A DNA stretch of 64,000 nt. Origin: Protopterus annectens (Eukaryota > Chordata > Ceratodontiformes > Protopteridae). A model generated the notes under the pieces. The model did not search any database, was not told the origin of the DNA, and saw only the letters and a list, made by a program, of their open reading frames with translations. Each line of letters opens with the position of its first letter. The stretch's first letter is position 1. The DNA lies in contig NC_056745.1 of NCBI RefSeq assembly GCF_019279795.1, positions 1,491,726,003-1,491,790,002 on the forward strand, read 5' to 3'. Below are positions 42,159 to 53,900 of the stretch, piece after piece. A program made the position numbers and the translations under genes.

Positions 42159-44132
42159 GGGTTGCATCAGGCCAGAAAGAAGGGGGGAAGACAGGCCACA
42201 ACCATATAAAAAGCAGCTCCAATGACTTCCCACTACAGCTGCCAAACAAATCCTTCTTGGCAGCCCCCTTGGGAGGAAAACTGGCACTCTTCTACCACAA
42301 TTGGCAAATGATCAACAAAGACAAATGGGTTCTCAACATTGTATTTCAAGGTTACAGGTTCCACTTTCACACACTGCCAAGGTTAAAAGGAATGCCAAAT
42401 CTGCCACCAGATCAATGGGCAGAGGCTCAAAAACAAATTACAGCACTCATGGATATGACAGCTATTCAAAAGGTGCCATCACAGGAGCAAGGATAAGGAT
42501 TTCATTCAAGACTCTTTCTGGTACCCAGAAAGGACAAAGCCTGGAGGCCCATTCTGGATCTTTCATCTCTAAACACTTACCTGGATGTTCCGAAATTCAA
42601 AATGTTGACATTACAGCAGCTTCTTCCCATGCTGGGCAAGAAAGCTTGGCTCGTGACTTTGGACCTCAAAGAGGCATACCTGCATGTCCCTATCAGACAA
42701 AACTGCAGAAGATACCTCAGATTCATAGCTGGTTCAATGCACTACCAATTCTCTGCACTGCCCTTTGACTTATCTACTGCACCCAGGGTCTTCACAAAGT
42801 GCCTGGCATCAGTAATTGCATTTTACAGACAGAAAGGAATTCAAATTTATCCATACCTGGACGACTGCCTGATTCAAGCAGAGAGCAAGGACATTCTTCT
42901 AAAGCATCTGGCGTTTGTAAAAAAGTTAAGTTGCCTAGGGTACACAGTAAACGAAAAGAAATCAAAACTAGTGCCCTCACAAGAGATTATATTCCTGGGT
43001 GCCAGCTTGAACACAACGGCCCAGATGGCTTATCTCACGCCAGACAAGCAAGGACAACTGACTCAATACTTTCAATTGATGGCAACAAAGACCCAGCTCC
43101 CTGCAAGAAAAATTCTGCAGGCCTTGGGTTACATGGCATCCTGCATACTTCTAATTCCATATGCTAGACTGCATATGAGGAAACTACAGTGGTACCTAAA
43201 GAATGTATGGTCTCAACACTGTCAAAGTTTGGAAACCGTTATACCACTAATTCCTTGCCTTCAACAGGAGTTTTAATGGTGGGCTCAAGCTTGTCACCTC
43301 AACAAGGGGACAGCCTTTTACACAACCCACAGCCAGGCAAACCCTGACAACAGATGCATCTGATTATGCCTGGGTGCACACATGGCAGGCAAATGTATTC
43401 AGGGCACGTGGCCCGCAGAACAAAGGCATCTTCACATCAATCAAAAAGAGATGCTAGCTGTACAAAATGCCCTTATAGCTTTCAAGGACCTGCTGCATCC
43501 AGGACAACTACTGCTAAAGACAGACAAAACCACAGTTATGTGGTACATAAACAAGCAAGGGGGCACTCACTCCTACCCCCTCTGCAGTCAAGCCATGACC
43601 TTGTGGAACACCGCTCTAAACCATCAAGTTCATCTGCAAGCACAATTCCTGCCAGGAGAGAAAAACACACTGGCAGACGACTTAAGCAGAAACATCATGG
43701 ATCCCCACGAATGGGAGTTGAATCCACAAATATTCAGAATGATAACACAGAAATGGTGGAGCCCGGACATAGATCTGTTTGCATCCCCAGTAAACTGCCA
43801 GCTACAAAAATTATGCACAAGGAGTTACCATCCACAAGCATGGAAAGTGGATGGATGCCCTCTTATTCAGCTGGAAGAACCTACAAGTATACGCTTTCCC
43901 ACCACTACCTCTCCTGCCAAAGGTACTCATAAAAGCCAGGCAGGAAGAGCCAATGATGATCCTGATTGCACCAGACTGGCCATGCCAGCACAGATACCCA
44001 ATCTTAAAGAACTTAGCACAAGAACCACCCTGGATTTTGCCTCAAATCCCACATCTGCTGACTCAGCACAACAAACAAATACTACACAGCCAGCTAAAGA
44101 CCTTAAACCTAGCTGCACGGAAGATTCCTTAG
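42159..44132 (+). pseudogene. DIRS pol: RT, RNase H and PDIDLFAS region
   Basis: The pre-RT region PNKSFLAAPLGGKLALFY runs in frame with gag to a TAA at 42494-42496 (CAA in copy 2). The RT core follows: SRLFLVPRKDKAWRPILDLS, VTLDLKEAYLHVPI, SALPFDLSTAPRVF and the YLDD box at 42854-42865. The thumb ends LIPCLQQEF at 43276. RNase H continues with KEMLAVQNALIAFKDLLHPG, KTDKTTVMWYINKQGGTHS and LADDLSRN, then WSPDIDLFAS. The first RNase H aspartate region near 43350 is frame-broken. Confidence 0.87.
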
Positions 44133-44135
44133 TCA

Positions 44136-45173
44136 AGCAAGCAGTGCCTCTCTCCAAAGCTGTTATGGATGTCATTCTGGAGGCCAGAAGGCCTAGTACC
44201 AGGAAAGCCTATTCGGATAAATGGAAGAGATTCTGTTCCTGGAACCAAGCTCACAGCCTTGACCCTCTTGTCCCAAACATTCCTCAGATACTACAATACT
44301 TAACTGAGATGCTGGGCAAAGGACTCTCCTTCTCATCCATCAAGATCCACGCCTCTGCCATCTCTGCTCATTACAACACGGATCCACCAATTTTTCTCTA
44401 ATCCTCTGCTAAAACAGTACCTCAGAGGGGCTAAAAACATAAGACCGCCCCGTAGAGCACCTACTCCAATTTGGGACCTCAACTTTGTTTTGGGGGAGCT
44501 AACTTTACCTCCTTTTGAGCCAGCCAACACAGCAGAATTAAAATATATCTCTTGGAAAACTGCTCTGCTCCTGGCAATAACATCAGCATGAAGAGTTTCA
44601 GAATTACAGGCACTAATGGCAGTGGAACCTTTCCTCATTTTCCACCAGGACAGGGTGTCTTTACGAACTAACCCTACCTTTATGCCAAAGGTGGTATCCA
44701 GTGTGGCTCTAAACCAAACTATTCACCTGCCAACTTTTTATCCTAAACCACAGAATAAAGGGGAGAGACTACTGCACTCTTTGGACATTCACAGGCAGTT
44801 ACGCTTCTATTTGGACAAAACCAAAGCTTTCAGAAAATCTGAGCAATTATTGGTAGCATATGCTGCAGGAGCACAGGGAAAAGCCATTTCAAAACAGACT
44901 GTTTCAAAATGGATAGGACATTGTATACGTTTCTGCTACACATACCATGGAAAACCTGTACCTAGCAGCATTAGATCTCACTCCACCAGGGCAACAGCCA
45001 CTTCAACTGCCTACCTCGGGGGAGTACCTACCAAGGATATTTTGGAAGCAGCAACTTAGAGTTATGTACACACCTTCACCAAGCATTACCATCTGCCTCT
45101 ATACTCTAAATCCAGAGCTGGCTTCACCACTGCAGTGTTACAGGGCCTTATAGCCACCCCTAATGCCTTATAG
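44136..45173 (+). pseudogene. DIRS tyrosine recombinase, broken
   Basis: N-terminal half in frame to 44401 (VMDVILEARRPSTRKAYSD, ISAHYNTDPPIF), a shift at about 44400, a TGA at 44589-44591 from a CGA arginine codon, then an open frame 44616-45059 with KWIGHCIRFCYTYHGKPVP and HSTRATATSTAY (HxxR). The tryptophan codon after EAAT is a TAG stop (around 45057). The nucleophile region HTFTKHYHLPL follows intact to the end at 45173. Confidence 0.86.
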
Positions 45174-45196
45174 GACCAGCCACCCTTCCTCAGCTT

Positions 45197-45316
45197 TGGG
45201 ATTCTACCCAAGTGTAATGACTGCAGCAGTGTAACATGATGAACATAGTACAGTTTTGTACCTACCATAAATGTAGATGTTCAAGTGTAGACACTGCTGC
45301 AGTCCAGGTTACCCTC
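45197..45316 (+). repeat. DIRS internal complementary region, copy 3
   Basis: Inverse of the left end up to 45246, inverse of the right end from 45247 (ATGAACAT / AGTACAGT). Confidence 0.85.
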
Positions 45317-45460
45317 CCTGCTTTCCCTCTTACTTGCTGGTACGTACCTATGTCTTCTACCCTTTACTTACCTATGGGGAGTATTGCTGGTAGCTGTAAG
45401 TTGTTTTTTGCTTTTCTTATGTATGTTTTATTAGCAATTGGAATTGCCTACATATTTAGA

Positions 45461-45690
45461 GGCACCTGACATCTGGGGCAAGAAAAGCTGAAGAAAATGG
45501 CGTTTGCTGCATCTTATATACCCCTGTTGCACTGACGTCAGGGAGGAGGTGACAGCAACTGATGCCGGACCAAGACTTTGGAACTCTGGCCGACTGCGGG
45601 ACCGCCTGACGGCAGGATAACCCAAGTGTAATGACTGCAGCAGTGTCTACACTCGAACATCTACATTTATGGTAGGTACAAAACTGTACT
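45461..45690 (-). repeat. DIRS right inverted terminal repeat, copy 3
   Basis: Inverted partner of 40206-40400 with TATATAAG (45513-45520, minus strand) and the CRE palindrome (45533-45540), ending ACTGTACT. Confidence 0.88.
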
Positions 45691-47100
45691 TTCTAGGTGC
45701 AGAGATTGTTGATTGGCAGTGTGGAAATTTTGTATATTGTCAGAGGTGTTCATTGTGGAATTATCTGTGTACTGTATTAAGGCAGAATGGGGGCAGGAGA
45801 CATGGAGGTTATTTGTAAATATATTAAAAAGTAGGGGGCACAGGATAGAGTCCCGAGGAACCCTGGTTTTAAGATGTAAAGGGTAGAAGGATATTTGCCA
45901 TCTGACGGACTGATATCTGTTTGAGAGGTATGTGTTAAACCAGGAGGTAAAGAGTTGTAGGTTGGAAAGTTTGTTTAGGATGATGGGATAGGGAAATAGT
46001 ATCAAATGTTTTGGATAGGTCGAGGAATAGAGCTGATATGAGTTTATTATTATCTATGGCTTGGGCAATGTGCGTCAAAGATAGGAGTGCAGTGGTAGCA
46101 CTGTGCGAGGGATGGAAACCATGCTGTGTGGGTGTAATAAAGTTTGCCTTTAAGAGGTGGTTTAATATTTGTCTATGTATACATTTTCCAGTTTCTTTGG
46201 TAAGGGGGATAATATGGCAATAGGCCTGTAATTGGAGGGTTCTGTAGAATTTCCTCCCTTGTGGAGGGGTATTATGAAGATTTTTTTCCAGGTATCTGGT
46301 ACTGTATTTCCTTGGATGGATCTATTGATTAAATATAGATACAGGGTTTGCTTACAGATTCAGCTGCATGTTTAAGAAATAATGGAGGGAATTTGTTGGC
46401 CAATGGGGGACAAGGTTTGAATTTGTTAAGAAGTGATCTGATGAAGGAAGTTGCTGCGGGTGCTAGGGAGAATGAGGGAAGAGATGAGGTGGGTGGTTGG
46501 TGGAGTCTTAATATCGAGAGTTTCTGGTTTAGTAAGCTTTTCTATAGTTTCGATGAAAAAGTTAAGTAGAGTTGCAGTTTCGCTAGGTTTGTTTTTGAAG
46601 GGGTTTGGTGAAGAGGGGTTCCCTGGAGATAGTAATTTGAGTGCCAGAATTTCCTCTGGTTGGAATGTGGGTTGCTTGGAGATTTTTCATAAAATTTTTA
46701 TCCAGTATTACATTTTTTTTTTAATTTGTTTGGTTGCGAAGCTGTTTATATAAATTCAGGTGGAAAGTTGGGTTATTTATTTTTCCATGCTCTCCAGGCA
46801 CTCTCTGTTGTTCATAAGTGATCGAGTTGCCTGGTTTAGCCATGGTGCATAATTGCATTTTAGCCTAATTTTTCTCCTGGGAGCCAGGGTGCTTAGGGTT
46901 TCTAGGAATATATTGTTGAAGCTTTGGACAGCGTCTTCAAGGGGTAATGTGTGTAGGAATGATAACTTTGCAGTGGACAGTAATTCATTTGGGGTGACAG
47001 GGTTGTAGTTTTTAAGGTTATGAGGCTCCGTATTGTTGGCTCTTAAAATTGGGAGAGCTGGAGAGATTCTAGATGAAGTACAATGTTTGCAACTAAGAAT
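45691..47100 (-). mobile_element. L2-like LINE, 5' part, split by DIRS copy 3
   Basis: Minus-strand RT and linker. From high to low coordinates: APRRKIRLKCNYAPWLN linker (near 46880), WKKIFIIPLHKGG and a NYRPI block (near 46250), then 45667-46005 with ILNKLSNLQLFTSWFNTYLS, TRVPRDSILCPLLFNIFTNN and a catalytic box decayed to QYTDN. It continues directly into 40205 after removal of the DIRS element. Many frame breaks. Confidence 0.7.
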
Positions 47101-47980
47101 ATGTCAATACAGTTTTTCATTTATATAAATGTATTATTGCCCTTGTCATATGTGTTAATTTAATAAAGATGTTTCTTGTTTAAAAAAATAAAAAATTCCA
47201 ACAAGTTGAAAGGTATGATCCATAAGACCATTAAAACTCCTTGCCAAAAATTCCAGTAGCTCAAAAGCAGCGGAGTTGCTCAGTGTCGCACAGAAGCCAA
47301 ACAGAGACTGAGGGAAAACCCCCCAGTACAACAGAAAGTAACTTGTTAACCATTCATAAACTTAATCCTGTTTGCCAACTGCCAGACTGTTGGCTTTTGT
47401 TGTAGCTATAGGTAGCTTCTGTCATAACTTTGCTGCTGTCCTGTGTGTGTATGCCCAGGAATGGTTTTAGTTCTTTAGGATTTTAGACACTGCCATTTAA
47501 ACCTATAACATCACATATAAAAACAACGCTAATCTCTTCACAAAGGCTTTAGACTTATTTTTCTCCATTTAGACTGCAAGCTGTAGTCAAGTCAGCAGTT
47601 TTCTTTGGTTTTTCCTTTCACTTGTCACTCAGCCTTGTGCATGTGCTACCTGATTGCCTCCAGTGTAGGCAGGAGGTGTACCTGCTTTAACTCACCAGTC
47701 ACCCCGCCCAGACTCTTGCATTTGTACAATCATTTTCCCATACCTAATCCACAGTTGTAGCCCACTTAGAGACGGTGCTCTGTTACCAGAAACACAAGTC
47801 CACATCGAAAATAAAAACAAAAGCCCATTCAAAATTGCAATCAATCTGACAAACTACTAGAAAACAAATGTTTGTTTCCCCAAACCTCCACACCTATTAC
47901 ATTCCTCACTCTCGTGTACAAAAGTTTCAGTAAACGCGAAAGTACAACTAGACCTTCTGTTTACCATTCAGTGACATTGT

Positions 47981-47982
<2 letters not shown>
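47101..47982. other. Spacer, no gene seen
   Basis: Nothing supported on either strand apart from low-complexity A-rich sequence near 47185. Confidence 0.45.

Positions 47983-48054
<72 letters not shown>
47983..48054. repeat. (AC)n microsatellite
   Basis: About 36 uninterrupted AC dinucleotides. Confidence 0.98.
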
Positions 48055-48056
<2 letters not shown>

Positions 48057-48479
48057 TTTTGGCACTTTAGCTATTTCTACTCTAATACACAGTGAAAATC
48101 CACAATAAAATGCAAACCAAAAATACTCCTGTCTGTATGTTTGACCATATTCCTTACTACCATCACACTGCCACTTATAACTAACCACTGTGGATGCTCT
48201 ACCATATCAACTGTCTTACAGCTCAATGCATTAACTTTACCTTAAGCTATAGCCAGATTAATCATTCCCACATTGGAATGTTCAGTGCTACAGATCAAAG
48301 AGACGGTGTCTACCTGTTATCCAACAAAAACAGATTTAATTTCTGCAACACTCCTAGTACAAACCCAGACATATCCAGATTCTAGAATTACTAGCATTTT
48401 GCTCAGAAGATGCAGAATTAAACCATCAACTGGTAACCACTACAGTATGATGTTCCACCCAAACCCTATATATTAACCA

Positions 48480-48945
48480 GGGTTGGTCACATCAGCGATG
48501 CACATGATTGGACTAAATGTAATGCGTATGAATGTACGAAGCACATATATAATAAAATTTCACTACTCAAAGTCTAAAGCTAGCAATACAACCCTGGCAA
48601 TACACACTATTACAGAAACCTGGCTAAAATCACACACAAATGTCGATCTACACATTCCAAAAGAGCTAGAGGAGTTCTATTTATGGTTAAAACTGGTCTA
48701 ACTGCTTCTGTACAACTTAGCTGGTGTGGAAATGTTGGTCTTAATTTCAGTGTCAACAAATAAAACCTATAAAATAGGCTGCGCATTAAAAAGATACCTT
48801 TACTGGTTCCAAAACAACTGAACCTCAGGGGCACTTTTGCCGTGCAATTTCAGTGTTAATTGGCTCTCTCACATTAAATCTGACAGTAATATACATGCCT
48901 TCGGCTTCTTATATCTAGCTGTTAATTCAACAAGATTGTGTCATA
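48480..48945 (+). mobile_element. L2-like LINE endonuclease remnant
   Basis: MNVRSTYIIKFHYSKSKASN with HTITETWLKSHTN shows the N-terminal endonuclease with its TETW motif, followed by TNKTYKIGCA near 48765. Plus strand, frame-broken. The same LINE seems to continue at 50520-50965 beyond a minisatellite. Confidence 0.65.
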
Positions 48946-49018
48946 ACTCCCAAGTAATTGCGTGAATATAACTCTGCATATGCAGTCGGAAAAAAACAAC
49001 CTCCTGATTTTCCTCTAC

Positions 49019-50519
49019 AAACCAGAATAACCCCCCCCCCTTCATCAGGTACAACTCCATAGTAGCTATAAACCAGAATAACTCCCCCCCCCTTCATCAG
49101 GTACAACTCCATAGTAGCTATAAACCAGAATAACCTCCCCCTTCATCAGGTACAACTCCATAGTAGCTATAAACCAGAATAACCTCCCCCTTCATCAGGT
49201 ACAACTCCATAGTAGCTGTAAACCAGAATAACCCCCCCCTTCATCAGGTACAACTCCATAGTAGCTATAAACCAGAATAACCTCCCCCTTCATCAGGTAC
49301 AACTCCATAGTAGCTATAAACCAGAATAACCCCCCCCCCTTCATCAGGTACAACTCCATAGTAGCTATAAACCAGAATAACCCCCCTTCATCAGGTACAA
49401 CTCCATAGTAGCTATAAACCAGAATAACCCCCTTCATCAGGTACAACTCCATAGTAGCTATAAACCAGAATAACCCCCTTCATCAGGTACAACTCCATAG
49501 TAGCTATAAACCAGAATAACCCCCTTCATCAGGTACAACTCCACAGTAGCTATAAACCAGAATAACCTCCCCTTCATCAGGTACAACTCCATAGTAGCTA
49601 TAAACCAGAATAACCCCCTTCATCAGGTACAACTCCATAGTAGCTATAAACCAGAATAACCCCCTTCATCAGGTACAACTCCATAGTAGCTATAAACCAG
49701 AATAACCTCCCCCTTCATCAGGTACAACTCCATAGTAGCTATAAACCAGAATAACCTCCCCCTTCATCAGGTACAACTCCATAGTAGCTATAAACCAGAA
49801 TAACCCCCCCCTTCATCACCTACAACTCCATAGTAGCTATAAACCAGAATAACCTCCCCTTCATCAGGTACAACTCCATAGTAGCTATAAACCAGAATAA
49901 CCCCCCTCCCTTCATCAGGTACAACTCCATAGTAGCTGTAAACCAGAATACCCCCCCTTCATCAGGTACAACTCCATAGTAGCTATAAACCAGAATAACC
50001 TCCCCTTCATCAGGTACAACTCCATAGTTGCTATAAACCAGTATAACCTCCCCCTTCATCAGGTACAACTCCATAGTAGCTATAAACCAGAATAGCCCCC
50101 CCCTTTCATCAGGTACAACTCCATAGTTGCTGTAAACCAGAATACCCCCCCCCCCTTCATCAGGTACAACTCCATAGTAGCTATAAACCAGAATAACCTC
50201 CCCCTTCATCAGGTACAACTCCATAGTAGCTATAAACCAGAATAACCTCCCCCTTCATCAGGTACAACTCCATAGTAGCTATAAACCAGAATAACCTCCC
50301 CCTTCATCAGGTACAACTCCATAGTAGCTATAAACCAGAATAACCTCCCCCTTCATCAGGTACAACTCCATAGTAGCTATAAACCAGAATAACCTCCCCC
50401 TTCATCAGGTACAACTCTATAGTAGCTATAAACCAGAATAACCTCCCCCTTCATCAGGTACAACTCCATAGTAGCTATAAACCAGAATAACCCCCCCCCC
50501 CCTTCATCAGGTACAACTT
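49019..50519. repeat. ~48-bp minisatellite with variable C-tract, about 31 copies
   Basis: Unit: AACCAGAATAACC, a C-run of 3 to 13, TTCATCAGGTACAACTCC and ATAGTAGCTATA. Copies are highly uniform apart from C-run length and a few substitutions (CTGTAA for CTATAA, CACC for CAGG near 49816). Length variation lies in the C-run, typical of replication slippage. Confidence 0.95.
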
Positions 50520-50970
50520 CAACTATTTTCTATGGACTGGTCAGTTTTTAAAATAAATCCCCTGACCAAGACGCACACTTAATCAATAAACTTTATATTA
50601 GATAAATGTAAACCAGAAAGAACAGCATTAAGAAGTCTCTCTCAGTCCTAACTAAATCTTCTAAAGACGTAATGAAACCAAGAAACACAATTTGGTTATC
50701 ATCCAGACTATCAAAAAGATCCCCAGACATTAATTAAACTCAAAGAACTTGGAAACAAATGTCAGTGTCTGATGCAATCAGTTAAACTAAACTAAACTGC
50801 ACTCATCTGCAGAACTAAAATAAAAACAATCCCTCTGTACTTTAGAACACCATTAATAAATGTATGGGAAAAACAAATGTGACAGGCAATAACCTGTTAA
50901 GATTCAAAAATTACCCAAGAAACTGTTGATGCTTTCTTCACACATTATGTATCCTTTATGGAGAAATATT
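50520..50970 (+). mobile_element. L2-like LINE linker region between two arrays
   Basis: Degraded plus-strand coding: ALRSLSQSLTKSSKDV-like, then NNPSVL and NTINKCMGKTNVTG, and FFTHYVSFMEKYSS, matching the region between endonuclease and RT in this type of LINE. It suggests that 48480-48945 and this segment are one LINE. Confidence 0.5.
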
Positions 50971-53900
50971 CATCAGACCATGCTTACAACCATTCTCACT
51001 ATTGTGGTTTGTGTCTCAGACCATGCTTACAACCATTCTCACTATGTTTGTTTGTGTCTCAGACCATGCTTACAACCATTCTCACTATGTTTGTTTGTGT
51101 CTCAGACCATGCTTACAACCATTCTCACTATGGTTGTTTGTGTCTCAGACCATGCTTACAACCATTCTCACTATGTTTGTTTGTGTCTCAGACCATGCTT
51201 ACAACCATTCTCACTATGTTTGTGTCTCAGACCATGCTTACAACCATTCTCACTATGGTTGTTTGTGTCTCAGACCATGCTTACAACCATTCTCACTATG
51301 GTTGTTTGTGTCTCAGACCATGCTTACAACCATGCTCACTATTTGTTTGTGTCTCAGACCATGCTTACAACCATTCTCACTATGTTTGTTTGTGTCTCAG
51401 ACCATGCTTACAACCATTCTCACTATGTTTGTTTGTGTCTCAGACCATGCTTACAACCATTCTCACTATGGTTGTTTGTGTCTCAGACCATGCTTACAAC
51501 CATTCTCACTATGTTTGTGTCTCAGACCATGCTTACAACCATTCTCACTATGGTTGTTTGTGTCTCAGACCATGCTTACAACCATTCTCACTATGGTTGT
51601 TTGTGTCTCAGACCATGCTTACAACCATTCTCACTATGTTTGTGTCTCAGACCATGCTTACAACCATTCTCACTATGTTTGTTTGTGTCTCAGACCATGC
51701 TTACAACCATTCTCACTATGTTTGTTTGTGTCTCAGACCATGCTTACAACCATTCTCACTATGTTTGTTTGTGTCTCAGACCATGCTTACAACCATTCTC
51801 ACTATGTTTGTTTGTGTCTCAGACCATGCTTACAACCATTCTCACTATGTTTGTGTCTCAGACCATGCTTACAACCATTCTCACTATGTTTGTTTGTGTC
51901 TCAGACCATGCTTACAACCATTCTCACTATGTTTGTTTGTGTCTCAGACCATGCTTACAACCATTCTCACTATGTTTGTTTGTGTCTCAGACCATGCTTA
52001 CAACCATTCTCACTATGTTTGTTTGTGTCTCAGACCATGCTTACAACCATTCTCACTATGTTTGTTTGTGTCTCAGACCATGCTTACAACCATTCTCACT
52101 ATGTTTGTTTGTGTCTCAGACCATGCTTACAACCATTCTCACTATGTTTGTTTGTGTCTCAGACCATGCTTACAACCATTCTCACTATGTTTGTTTGTGT
52201 CTCAGACCATGCTTACAACCATTCTCACTATGTTTGTGTCTCAGACCATGCTTACAACCATTCTCACTATGTTTGTTTGTGTCTCAGACCATGCTTACAA
52301 CCATGCTCACTATGTTTGTTTGTGTCTCAGACCATGCTTACAACCATTCTCACTATGGTTGTTTGTGTCTCAGACCATGCTTACAACCATTCTCACTATG
52401 TTTGTTTGTGTCTCAGACCATGCTTACAACCATTCTCACTATGGTGGTTTGTGTCTCAGACCATGCTTACAACCATTCTCACTATGTTTGTGTCTCAGAC
52501 CATGCTTACAACCATTCTCACTATGTTTGTGTCTCAGACCATGCTTACAACCATTCTCACTATGTTTGTTTGTGTCTCAGACCATGCTTACAACCATTCT
52601 CACTATGTTTGTTTGTGTCTCGGACCATGCTTACAACCATTCTCACTATGGTTGTTTGTGTCTCAGACCATGCTTACAACCATTCTCACTATGTTTGTGT
52701 GTCAGACCATGCTTACAACCATTCTCACTATGTTTGTTTGTGTCTCGGACCATGCTTACAACCATTCTCACTATGTTTGTGTCTCATACCATGCTTGCAG
52801 CCATTCTCACTATGGTTGGTTGTGTCTCAGACCATGCTTACAACCATTCTCACTATGTTTTTTTGTGTCTCAGACCATGCTTACAACCATGCTCACTATG
52901 GTTGTTTGTGTCTCAGACCATGCTTACAACCATTCTCACTATGTTTGTGTCTCAGACCATGCTTACAACCATTCTCACTATGTTTGTGTCTCATACCATG
53001 CTTGCAGCCATTCTCACTATGGTTGTTTGTGTCTCAGACCATGCTTACAACCATTCTCACTATGTTTTTTTGTGTCTCAGACCATGCTTACAACCATGCT
53101 CACTATGGTTGTTTGTGTCTCAGACCATGCTTACAACCATTCTCACTATGTTTGTGTCTCAGACCATGCTTACAACCATTCTCACTATGTTTGTTTGTGT
53201 CTCAGACCATGCTTACAACCATTCTCACTATGGTGGTTTGTGTCTCAGACCATGCTTACAACCATTCTCACTATGGTGGTTTGTGTCTCAGACCATGCTT
53301 ACAACCATGCTCACTATGGTTGTTTGTGTCTCAGACCATGCTTACAACCATTCTCACTATGGTTGTTTGTGTCTCAGACCATGCTTACAACCATTCTCAC
53401 TATGTTTGTGTCTCAGACCATGCTTACAACCATGCTCACTATGTTTGTTTGTGTCTCAGACCATGCTTACAACCATTCTCACTATGGTTGTTTGTGTCTC
53501 AGACCATGCTTACAACCATTCTCACTATGTTTGTGTCTCAGACCATGCTTACAACCATTCTCACTGTTTGTTTGTGTCTCAGACCATGCTTACAACCATG
53601 CTCACTATGTTTGTGTCTCAGACCATGCTTACAACCATGCTCACTATGGTTGTTTGTGTCTCAGACCATGCTTACAACCATGCTCACTGTTGGTTTGTGT
53701 CTCAGACCATGCTTACAACCATTCTCACTATGGTTGTTTGTGTCTCAGACCATGCTTACAACCATTCTCACTATTGTGGTTTGTGTCTCAGACCATGCTT
53801 ACAACCATTCTCACTATGTTTGTTTGTGTCTCAGACCATGCTTACAACCATTCTCACTATGGTGGTTTGTGTCTCAGGCCATGCTTACAACCATTCTCAC

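Larger units (their letters stand above)
40206..45690 (+). mobile_element. DIRS-like retrotransposon, family A copy 3, full length
   Basis: Complete element of 5,485 bases, ATGTTCAT to ACTGTACT, inserted in an L2-like LINE whose reading continues exactly on the far side without duplicated target bases. Gene order as in copy 2. It is the best copy for the gag-like gene and for much of the pol. Its own circle-junction sequence lies at 45239-45254. Confidence 0.95.

Noticed and set aside
47872-48188. Open frames with HTHTHT or VCVCVC runs
   Set aside because: They are readings of the (AC)n microsatellite.
49019-50519. Minus-strand frames reading ELYLMKG-type repeats
   Set aside because: Produced by the ~48-base minisatellite; frame is lost wherever the C-run changes length.
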